DNA from: Bacteroidales bacterium | GTDB lineage: Bacteria; Bacteroidota; Bacteroidia; Bacteroidales; F082 | Direction: 5' to 3' | Assembly: GCA_016291135.1 (NCBI GenBank) | Contig: JAEFAE010000001.1 | Span: forward strand, 1-64,000 | Length of the DNA: 64,000 nucleotides | In this document: positions 1 to 6,941 of the stretch, in pieces | How positions within the stretch are numbered: the stretch's first letter is position 1 | Layout of the letters: each line of letters begins with the position of its first letter | Position numbers and translations under genes: made by a program | The notes under the pieces: generated by a model | What the model was told of the DNA's origin: nothing | Databases searched by the model: none | Seen by the model: only the letters and a program-made list of their open reading frames with translations

Positions 1-1317
1 GGATTCGAGTTCGATGGTTGGAACACCGAGGCCAACGGCACGGGCGCCTATTATGCCGATGGGGCCATGATCACCCTGACCGACGACATCACGCTCTACG
101 CCCAGTGGGATCCGAAATACAGCATCACCTTGGTGCGGCCACAACACGGCACCATCACATCCAGCGTGAGTAGCGCTGTGGAAGAGGCCACCGTCACCCT
201 CACGGCCACGCCCGAAGAGGGATACGAGCTCAGGAATTGGACAGTGACCACCGGCAACGGCAACACCATCGAGGTGGTGGAAAACCAGTTCGAGATGCCG
301 GCCGACTCGGTGACTGTGAAAGCCATCTTCGTGAAAGGTGTCATTTCGAGCAGCGAATATGTGAAAGTCACCACGGCACCCGAAGACTGGAGTGGGGAAT
401 ATCTCATCGTAAATGAAAGCAAAACAAAAGCGTTTAACGGAAGCCTTACCTCATTGGATGCCAACAACAACACCATCAGCGTCACCATCAACAATTACAC
501 GATTGAAGCCAACGAATTAACCAATGCAGCCGTCTTCACCATAGCCACAATGGAAGTAGGTTATTCCATCAAAGGCACCTCGGGACAATACATCGGTTAC
601 AATGGCAATTCTGGAGGCTTGACTGCTTCAAATACCGCTTTAGTCAACACAATCAGTATGAATGACGGAGATGTGATCATCCAAGGAACTGGGACTTCAA
701 CTTTGCAATACAATCAACAAGCAGATAGGTTTCGTTATTATAGTTCTTCACAGTCACCCATCCAACTCTACAAGAAAACCAGCGCTACGCTCGCGCCCTT
801 TGAACAAACCATCACCCTCAACAAAGGCTGGAACTGGTGGTCCACCAACCTCGATATCAGCAAGACCGATCTGGAGGCAGCGCTAGGAGAGTATGGCATC
901 CAGATTTCCTCACACCACGACGGCTTCGACATGCGCAACACGGCTAACGGCAACTGGATCGGCAACCTCAGTGGCTTCTGCGTCGAAAAGATGTACAAGG
1001 TCAGGGTCAGCGAAAACTGCAGCATCCCCTTGAGCGGCTTCGCCGTGAGCCCCGCCGACCATCCCATCACCTTGACCCGTGGGTGGAACTGGATCGGCTA
1101 CCCCCTGGAACAAAGCCTCACAGTAAGCGAAGCCCTGTCCGACCTGAATCCCGAAACAGGCGACGAGATCAAATCAAAACAAAACGGTTTCTGCCAATTC
1201 AGCGGGACGAGATGGATTGGTAACCTGCAGACTCTCGATCCCGGTCAAGGCTATATGTACAAATCCAACGCTACGGAGACCAAGACCTTCACCTTCCCCG
1301 ACCCGGCGAAGGACTGA
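1..1317 (+). CDS. C-terminal part of a large repeat-containing surface protein (5' end outside window)
   Basis: The reading frame is open from base 1, so the start lies upstream. The first residues (GFEFDGWNTEANGTG, then TLYAQWD) are the end of a Listeria-Bacteroides InlB B-type repeat. A divergent InlB-type repeat follows (about nt 118-340, ending in the EMPADSVTVKAIF signature). A ricin/lectin-like stretch of unknown type covers about nt 350-780. The last 170 residues form a duplicated module in which each half starts ITL..GWNW (nt 808-1290) and ends GQGYMYKSN. The same module occurs near the C terminus of the protein at 17940-25640, where it is followed by a further domain and a T9SS sorting domain. 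Here the protein stops right after the module, so no sorting domain is seen. It is probably extracellular. The gene ends 2 bp from the convergent coaE stop. Confidence 0.85.
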   Translation, partial: GFEFDGWNTEANGTGAYYADGAMITLTDDITLYAQWDPKYSITLVRPQHGTITSSVSSAVEEATVTLTATPEEGYELRNWTVTTGNGNTIEVVENQFEMPADSVTVKAIFVKGVISSSEYVKVTTAPEDWSGEYLIVNESKTKAFNGSLTSLDANNNTISVTINNYTIEANELTNAAVFTIATMEVGYSIKGTSGQYIGYNGNSGGLTASNTALVNTISMNDGDVIIQGTGTSTLQYNQQADRFRYYSSSQSPIQLYKKTSATLAPFEQTITLNKGWNWWSTNLDISKTDLEAALGEYGIQISSHHDGFDMRNTANGNWIGNLSGFCVEKMYKVRVSENCSIPLSGFAVSPADHPITLTRGWNWIGYPLEQSLTVSEALSDLNPETGDEIKSKQNGFCQFSGTRWIGNLQTLDPGQGYMYKSNATETKTFTFPDPAKD

Positions 1318-1319
1318 AG

Positions 1320-1913
1320 TCACTTCCCACCCAACATCGTCATCAAAGCCTCGATCTGCGCCATGAGGGCGTCGTCTTCGTCGTCCTGCTCGTGGACGAT
1401 GACATGATCGGCTTTGGTCAGCTTCTCGGCCTGCGGAAGCTGTTGCGCCATGCGCGCACGCACCTCCTCTTCGGTACAGTGGTCGCGGGCCATCACCCGG
1501 CGGATGCGCACCGGCTCGGAAGCGGCTACCACGATGACGGCGTCGAACATCGACTCCAAGTGTTTCTCGAAAATCAAGGCGGACTCGTACAAGACGAAGG
1601 GCGCCTCCTGCTGCCCGGCCCACTCGGCAAACCAAGCGTTCAGCACGGGATACAGCACCGACTCCACATAGCCCAAGGCACAAGGATCGGAGAACAGCAC
1701 CGAAGCCATCCGACGCCGGTCGAGGCTGCCGTCGTCCAGGTACATGGCCTCGCCGAAACGGGCCACGATGGCGGCACGGATCTCAGGGCGGCTGTACAGC
1801 CGCTTCGCCTCCATGTCGGAGTCGAAGACAGGGATGCCCCGACGACGAAACAGGGAACAGACGTAGCTCTTCCCGCTGCCGATGTTGCCGGTAATCGCGA
1901 TCTTCAGCGCCAT
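1320..1913 (-). CDS. coaE: Dephospho-CoA kinase
   Basis: Catalyses the last step of coenzyme A synthesis, ATP-dependent phosphorylation of the 3'-hydroxyl of dephospho-CoA, in the cytoplasm. The 197-residue length is normal for CoaE. The P-loop GNIGSGKS spans residues 9-16. The DSD motif after the first helix (FDSDMEAKRLY) and the QLPQAEKLTKADHVI segment near the C terminus are typical of the family. It is the last gene of a minus-strand operon and starts 9 bp after the ybbR-like stop codon. The order yajC-ybbR-coaE is common in Bacteroidales. The last step of CoA synthesis is thus here and the preceding one (coaD) is about 59 kb away in the same window. Confidence 0.95.
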   Translation of the reverse strand: MALKIAITGNIGSGKSYVCSLFRRRGIPVFDSDMEAKRLYSRPEIRAAIVARFGEAMYLDDGSLDRRRMASVLFSDPCALGYVESVLYPVLNAWFAEWAGQQEAPFVLYESALIFEKHLESMFDAVIVVAASEPVRIRRVMARDHCTEEEVRARMAQQLPQAEKLTKADHVIVHEQDDEDDALMAQIEALMTMLGGK

Positions 1914-1922
1914 AGTGCCTTC

Positions 1923-2888
1923 TTAATGAATGATGAGATATTCCACCTGTGAGGGCTCCATCTTGAGCACCTGCACATGGGCAGGCGTCTTCACCAGGCG
2001 GACGTCGAGCAAGGGCTGTAGCCGATGCAGCTGCGCGGTGTCGACAAGGACCTGGAACGACGAAGGGCCGATGGAAGCGTAGTCGCAGATGGGGACCATA
2101 CACTTGAGACGAACCGTCTCAGGGAAGAAACGCAGCTCCAGGCTGTCGTCGACGGCCACGGGCACCTCGAGGTCGCGCTCGGTGTACTGCTCTACAGGAA
2201 CGACGACATCCACCCGGTCCACCTCGGAACGGATGGCGCCATCCATCAGGTCGAGCGACACGGTACGACGGAACGTCTCGCTGACATCGAGGGCCGACAC
2301 AGGAAGGGAATACACCCGCGTGAGTGTATCGAGGAGGTTCTTGGGGCCGTACACCGTCACCACATCGGGCGTCACCTCAGGATCGCCATAGAGCTGGTAT
2401 TGGCGCTGGGTCTGCACGTCGAGGGGCACGGCCACGGGCAGCGGTCGCGACTGCAGGTCTTCCATGTTGAAATACTGCTTGTCCTCGTTGACGGTGATGC
2501 TTCCGGCAGGGATGTTGAGCCAGTCGGCCAGACGCTCCACCACATACTGTGAGCTGATGGAATAGGTAAAACCGCCCTCCAGGCGATAAGGCACCTGGTT
2601 GAGCGGGATAGAGACCACACGCTTCCGCGAAGGGACCATCTTGTTACTCAGGATGACGAAACCGTCGGCCACAAAAGAATACTTCAGCGTCTGTTCAGGC
2701 GTGGAGATCCATTTGTTGACGGGCACCTCGGTATAGACGAGGTTGACGACACCCTGGGTGGTGTATTCCTTCGAGAGCTTGATGATCAGCCAGAGCGCCG
2801 TGGCAATGAATAGGAAGACAAGGAAGGTCAAAAAACGGCTCTTGTCCTTCTGCTCGATGTCTTCCTTGAACTGCTCTTCGGTATTCAT
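1923..2888 (-). CDS. YbbR-like domain protein, membrane anchored
   Basis: A 321-residue protein with a short cytoplasmic N terminus, one transmembrane segment (residues about 20-38, FLTFLVFLFIATALWLIIKL) and an extracytoplasmic part containing YbbR-type beta repeats (for example VTPDVVTVYGPKNLLDTL). YbbR proteins have been tied to regulation of c-di-AMP synthesis in Firmicutes; in Bacteroidota the function is not settled. I chose the ATG at 2886-2888; an upstream TTG would add two residues (MA). It sits between yajC and coaE in the usual Bacteroidales order, which supports the family call. Confidence 0.85.
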   Translation of the reverse strand: MNTEEQFKEDIEQKDKSRFLTFLVFLFIATALWLIIKLSKEYTTQGVVNLVYTEVPVNKWISTPEQTLKYSFVADGFVILSNKMVPSRKRVVSIPLNQVPYRLEGGFTYSISSQYVVERLADWLNIPAGSITVNEDKQYFNMEDLQSRPLPVAVPLDVQTQRQYQLYGDPEVTPDVVTVYGPKNLLDTLTRVYSLPVSALDVSETFRRTVSLDLMDGAIRSEVDRVDVVVPVEQYTERDLEVPVAVDDSLELRFFPETVRLKCMVPICDYASIGPSSFQVLVDTAQLHRLQPLLDVRLVKTPAHVQVLKMEPSQVEYLIIH

Positions 2889-2919
2889 GGCCAATAAAGG
2901 GTTTCAGAAGCCGGTCGGA

Positions 2920-3237
2920 TCACTGGCCGCCTACCTGAGAGGCGTTCTGCACCAGGGCGGACTTCTCGATCTCGACTTCCATGCCCGGAGCCAGCGATAC
3001 CATCACGGTATGTTCCTTCACCTCGGTGATCTTGCCGTGGAAGCCGCCGATGGTCACCACGTTGTCGCCTTTCTTCAAGGCCTCACGGAACTGCTGTTGT
3101 TCCTTGGCTTTCTTCGACTGCGGACGGATGAAAAACAGCCAGAACACCACGATGAGCAAAAGGATCATAACCAGGCTCGACCACATCGGTTTGGGCTGGG
3201 CCTGTTGTACTTCTTGTAATAAGATAGTCAATAACAT
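2920..3237 (-). CDS. yajC: Preprotein translocase accessory subunit YajC
   Basis: A small inner-membrane protein associated with SecDF-YajC and the SecYEG translocon. It has 105 residues from the ATG at 3235-3237. A single transmembrane helix (SLVMILLLIVVFWLFFIRPQ) is followed by the family hallmark RPQSKKAKEQQQFREAL, then a small beta domain (KKGDNVVTIGGFHGKI). An alternative TTG start would add seven residues with no benefit. It lies 39 bp after the DUF1573 lipoprotein gene and 31 bp before ybbR, on the same strand, so probably one operon. Confidence 0.95.
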   Translation of the reverse strand: MLLTILLQEVQQAQPKPMWSSLVMILLLIVVFWLFFIRPQSKKAKEQQQFREALKKGDNVVTIGGFHGKITEVKEHTVMVSLAPGMEVEIEKSALVQNASQVGGQ

Positions 3238-3276
3238 AGTTGTAATATTAATGGTCAATTCTCAATGATTCGGTTT

Positions 3277-3741
3277 TTAGAACTGGTCCGGCGTCCGCAC
3301 CTCAGCCTTGACCCTGAGGGTGTGGCTGGCAGGATTGGTATTGGCGTTGACGGTCAGCGTCTTGGTCTGGATGCCGTGATGCCCCTTGCTGTCGTAGCTG
3401 ACCTTGATGTCGCCCGTCATGCCGGGAGCGATGGGGTTGCGCGGGAAGTCGCTGGCGGTGCAGCCACAGCTCTTCTCGACACCGGAGATGATCAAGGGGG
3501 CGTCGCCGACGTTGGTGAAGTGGAAGGTATAGGTGACCACCTCGCCCTGGAGGATCTTTCCGAAGTCGTATTCCGTCTTGTCAAACTGCAGGACAGGATG
3601 GGCAACTTGCGTCTCCGTGGCCGACTTGGGGTTGGTGATAAGGTCGCCGGAAAGTTGGCCATGGTGCTCGCCAGGTTGGCTGCAGGCGCCCAGCAAGGCA
3701 GCCATCCCAATTCCTATGATAAGTGTGTGTAATGTCTTCAT
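3277..3741 (-). CDS. DUF1573-domain lipoprotein
   Basis: A 154-residue precursor starting at the ATG 3739-3741. The signal peptide ends in the lipobox LLGAC at about residues 16-20, so the mature protein should be lipid-anchored at Cys20. The rest is one DUF1573 immunoglobulin-like domain with its hallmark EYDFGKILQGEVVTYTFHFT, the central VEKSCGCTASDFP and the IKVSYDSKGHHG strand. DUF1573 proteins are abundant, uncharacterised envelope proteins in Bacteroidales. It lies 32 bp downstream of the T9SS type B gene and upstream of yajC, all co-oriented. Confidence 0.88.
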   Translation of the reverse strand: MKTLHTLIIGIGMAALLGACSQPGEHHGQLSGDLITNPKSATETQVAHPVLQFDKTEYDFGKILQGEVVTYTFHFTNVGDAPLIISGVEKSCGCTASDFPRNPIAPGMTGDIKVSYDSKGHHGIQTKTLTVNANTNPASHTLRVKAEVRTPDQF

Positions 3742-3773
3742 TGCGTTTCTCGATTTGCTTGTGTACGTGGCCG

Positions 3774-4808
3774 TCACTTGGTCAAGATCATCACGATGCC
3801 TTGATACTGCACCTCTTCCTTCAGGCCCTTGCATTTCAGGATGTAGTAGTAGGTGCCGTCAGACAGGCCGCTGCCGTCCCAGTCGTTCTGGTAGTCGCTG
3901 CTACGATAGACGATACGGCCCCAGCGGTTCATCACCACCAGCTCGCATTCCTTGTAATAGGTGTTGAGGGGCTTCTCGTCGGCGCCGGAAGCTCGTTTGC
4001 TGCTGCCAGTGTCGCCACCGCTACCGCTGCCGCTGCCATCGTCGAGGGTGATGACCCAGGTGTCGTTGACGCTGTCGCCGTTGGGAGTGAACACATTGGG
4101 GATCTTGAGCTTCACGGGGTTGACGAAGACCTCCTTAGTGAAGACGGTCTCGCAGCCGCAGTCGTCATAGACGGTGAGCGTCACCTCGTAAGGGTCGGGC
4201 TGGGTCATGACGTAGGTGAACATGGGACGCTCCAACGTGGAGGTGAGCCCGTGTTCGAAGGTCCAGAAGAAATGGTCCACGCCCACCACGTTGCCGCCGC
4301 CCTCAGGAGGCAGGTTCTCGAACGAGAAGGTGACGTCGGGATTCTGGATATAGACGGTGTCGCCAGGCGAACAGGTAATCTGGATGTTGGGTTGGGGATA
4401 GGCCTCGGTGAAGAGGGAGTCGACGTCCAGCACCACCTCGACAAGGAGGGTGGTGTCGACTTCGCCGATGAGGGTGTCGACAGCGATGGAGTCGGTCACC
4501 CGCAGCCGGTACCAGGTGTCGGGCATCAGGCCTACCGCCGACAACGGACTCGGCACATGCAGCCCTGGCAGACGGTCCCAGCCGTCGTCCTTCAGCTGCT
4601 GCCACTGCATCCGGGCACTGGCGGGCAAGACACCGGTGGTGTCGGCCCGAAGGGCGGCCCTGGCGTTGTCCTCGTCGCTGTTCTTGCAGGTCAGCGCCGT
4701 CTGGTGCAGCGTCACCGTAAAGGCAGCAGCGTCCTGAGCACGAAGTGGCTGGAGCACCGACGCGAGCAACAGGACCGTGAGGAGCATTCCCGAAAAGAGC
4801 TTGTTCAT
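3774..4808 (-). CDS. T9SS type B sorting domain protein (gliding motility-associated C-terminal domain)
   Basis: A 344-residue secreted protein. A signal peptide ends around PLRAQ at residue 25. The middle holds a cysteine-containing PKD-like beta domain with the typical HFFWTFEHG...YEVTLTVYDDCGC pattern. The C-terminal ~100 residues are a type B T9SS sorting domain: KIPNVFTPNGDSVNDTW, then MNRWGRIVYRS, W-D-G-S and GTYYYILKC, ending in ILTK. The linker before the MNRWG motif carries a Gly/Ser-rich insertion (GSGSGGDTGSSK), unusual in this compact domain. First gene of the five-gene minus operon; the promoter box TATCTTTG lies at 4830-4837. Confidence 0.9.
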   Translation of the reverse strand: MNKLFSGMLLTVLLLASVLQPLRAQDAAAFTVTLHQTALTCKNSDEDNARAALRADTTGVLPASARMQWQQLKDDGWDRLPGLHVPSPLSAVGLMPDTWYRLRVTDSIAVDTLIGEVDTTLLVEVVLDVDSLFTEAYPQPNIQITCSPGDTVYIQNPDVTFSFENLPPEGGGNVVGVDHFFWTFEHGLTSTLERPMFTYVMTQPDPYEVTLTVYDDCGCETVFTKEVFVNPVKLKIPNVFTPNGDSVNDTWVITLDDGSGSGSGGDTGSSKRASGADEKPLNTYYKECELVVMNRWGRIVYRSSDYQNDWDGSGLSDGTYYYILKCKGLKEEVQYQGIVMILTK

Positions 4809-4829
4809 GTGGATTGCTGATTAAGATTG

Positions 4830-4837
4830 CAAAGATA
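4830..4837 (-). promoter_or_regulatory. -7 box TATCTTTG for the T9SS-B/DUF1573/yajC/ybbR/coaE operon
   Basis: Matches the Bacteroidota -7 consensus TAnnTTTG on the minus strand, about 22 bp upstream of the start codon at 4808. No other good match lies nearer. Confidence 0.6.
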
Positions 4838-4871
4838 ACACTTTTTTGTGAGACCGATGAACAAAAAATCG

Positions 4872-4879
4872 TAAATTTG
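4872..4879 (+). promoter_or_regulatory. -7 box TAAATTTG for hutU-mfd
   Basis: Matches TAnnTTTG on the plus strand 57 bp upstream of the hutU ATG. A TTTG at 4845-4848 may be the upstream element. It is divergent from the operon promoter at 4830-4837. Confidence 0.6.
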
Positions 4880-4891
4880 CGCTTTAATCTC

Positions 4892-4929
4892 GAATCTTTA
4901 AATCTTCAAATATTGAATCTTTAAATCTT
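4892..4929 (+). repeat. Direct repeat of a 15-mer in the hutU leader
   Basis: The 15-mer GAATCTTTAAATCTT occurs at 4892-4906 and again at 4915-4929, a 23-bp period, ending just before the hutU start codon. It would lie inside the 5' UTR. Confidence 0.75.
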
Positions 4930-4935
4930 ACAATA

Positions 4936-6927
4936 ATGAACGCCTTCCAAAAAGAAATCCTCGCCGGCATTCCCGACGAACTGCCCGAAGTGAAGCCATA
5001 CGACCCCGACATCAACCACGCCCCCAAGCGCAAAGACATCCTGACCAAAGCCGAGAAGAAGCTCGCCATCCGTAATGCCTTACGCTACTTCCCCGAGAAG
5101 TGGCACGCCACGCTGGCCCCCGAGTTCGCCGAAGAGCTGGAGAAGTACGGACGCATCTACATGTACCGGTTCCGTCCGTCGTACAAGATGTATGCCCGCC
5201 CCATCGAGGAGTATCCCGCCAAATGCAAGCAGGCAGCGGCCATCATGCTGATGATCCAGAACAACCTCGACCCCGCCGTGGCACAACATCCCCATGAGCT
5301 GATCATCTACGGAGGCAATGGCGCCATCTTCCAAAACTGGGCCCAGTACCGTCTGGTGATGCAATACCTTGCCACCATGGACGAAGACCAGACCTTGGCC
5401 ATGTACAGCGGCCATCCGATGGGCCTCTTCCCCTCCCATAAAGACGCCCCGCGTGTGGTGGTCACCAACGGCATGATGATCCCGAACTACAGCAAACCCG
5501 ACGACTGGGAGCGTTACAACGCCCTCGGCGTGACGCAATACGGACAGATGACCGCCGGCTCCTATATGTATATCGGTCCCCAAGGCATCGTCCACGGCAC
5601 CACCATCACCGTGCTCAACGCCGCCCGTAAACACGGGGGTAGCACGGCAGGCAAGCTGTTCATCACCGCCGGCCTCGGCGGCATGAGCGGTGCCCAGCCC
5701 AAGGCCGGCAACATCGCCGGCGTGGTGAGCATCACTGCCGAGATCAACCCCGCCGCCACCCAAAAGCGTTATCAGCAAGGCTGGGTCGACGAGGTGCACG
5801 ACAACATCGAAGAGCTGTTCAAGCATGTCAACGAGAGTCTCGCCAAGAAGGAAGCCCGCAGCTATGCCTACCAAGGCAATGTGGTGGACCTTTGGGAATA
5901 TGCCGCCGAGCACGACCTCCACGTCGACCTCGGAAGCGACCAGACCTCGCTCCACAACCCGTGGGCAGGCGGTTACTATCCAGTGGGACAGTCGTTCGAG
6001 GAGTCGAAGACCATGATGGCCGAGAATCCCGAGCTGTTCAAGGAGAAGGTGCAGGCTTCGTTGCGCCGCCATGTGGCCGCCATCAACAAGCTCACCGCCA
6101 AAGGCATGTATTTCTTCGACTACGGCAACGCCTTTCTGTTGCAGTCGTCGCGTGCCGGCGCCGACATCCTCAAGGCCGACGGCACCTTCCGTTATCCCAG
6201 CTACGTGCAGGACATCATGGGCCCGATGTGCTTCGACTACGGCTTCGGCCCCTTCCGCTGGGTCTGCGCCTCGGGTAAGCCCGAAGACCTGGCCGTCACC
6301 GACGACATCGCCTGCAACGTCCTCGAAGAGATTGCCCGCACCGCACCTGTTGAAATTCAGCAGCAGATGCGCGACAACATCCAGTGGATCCGCGGCGCCC
6401 AAGCCAACCACCTCGTGGTGGGATCCCAGGCCCGCATCCTCTACGCCGACTGCGAAGGACGCACCAAGATCGCTGCCGAGTTCAACAAAGCCATCGCCGA
6501 CGGTCGCCTGAGCGGACCCGTCGTCCTCGGCCGCGACCACCACGACGTGTCCGGCACCGACTCGCCTTTCCGTGAGACTTCCAACATCTACGACGGCTCG
6601 CAATTTACCGCCGACATGGCTGTGCAGAACGTCATCGGCGACGGTTTCCGCGGCGCCACCTGGGTCTCGATCCACAATGGCGGTGGCGTAGGTTGGGGCG
6701 AAGTCATCAATGGCGGCTTCGGCATGGTCCTCGACGGCACGCCAGAGGCCGACCGTCGTCTCCACTGCATGCTCCACTGGGATGTCAACAACGGCATCGC
6801 CCGCCGCAACTGGGCCCGCAACGAAGGCGCCACCTTCGCCATCAAGCGTGCCATGGAAGCCGAGCCCAAGCTCAAGGTCACCCTCCCGAACCTCGTCAAG
6901 GACGAGCTGTTGGAGCATCTCTTTTAA
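4936..6927 (+). CDS. hutU: Urocanate hydratase (urocanase)
   Basis: Second enzyme of histidine degradation: converts urocanate to 4-imidazolone-5-propionate using tightly bound NAD+, in the cytoplasm. The 663 residues match the long form found in Bacteroidota and eukaryotes rather than the ~555-residue proteobacterial form. Visible signatures are ELIIYGGNGAIFQNWAQYRL near residue 126, the nucleotide-binding AGLGGMSGAQPKAGN near 247, and FDYGFGPFRWVCASG, whose Cys444 aligns with the conserved active-site cysteine region. No hutH, hutI or ftcD gene is visible in the window. mfd follows 14 bp downstream, probably co-transcribed. Confidence 0.95.
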   Translation: MNAFQKEILAGIPDELPEVKPYDPDINHAPKRKDILTKAEKKLAIRNALRYFPEKWHATLAPEFAEELEKYGRIYMYRFRPSYKMYARPIEEYPAKCKQAAAIMLMIQNNLDPAVAQHPHELIIYGGNGAIFQNWAQYRLVMQYLATMDEDQTLAMYSGHPMGLFPSHKDAPRVVVTNGMMIPNYSKPDDWERYNALGVTQYGQMTAGSYMYIGPQGIVHGTTITVLNAARKHGGSTAGKLFITAGLGGMSGAQPKAGNIAGVVSITAEINPAATQKRYQQGWVDEVHDNIEELFKHVNESLAKKEARSYAYQGNVVDLWEYAAEHDLHVDLGSDQTSLHNPWAGGYYPVGQSFEESKTMMAENPELFKEKVQASLRRHVAAINKLTAKGMYFFDYGNAFLLQSSRAGADILKADGTFRYPSYVQDIMGPMCFDYGFGPFRWVCASGKPEDLAVTDDIACNVLEEIARTAPVEIQQQMRDNIQWIRGAQANHLVVGSQARILYADCEGRTKIAAEFNKAIADGRLSGPVVLGRDHHDVSGTDSPFRETSNIYDGSQFTADMAVQNVIGDGFRGATWVSIHNGGGVGWGEVINGGFGMVLDGTPEADRRLHCMLHWDVNNGIARRNWARNEGATFAIKRAMEAEPKLKVTLPNLVKDELLEHLF

Positions 6928-6941
6928 TCGCTACGGTAGGT

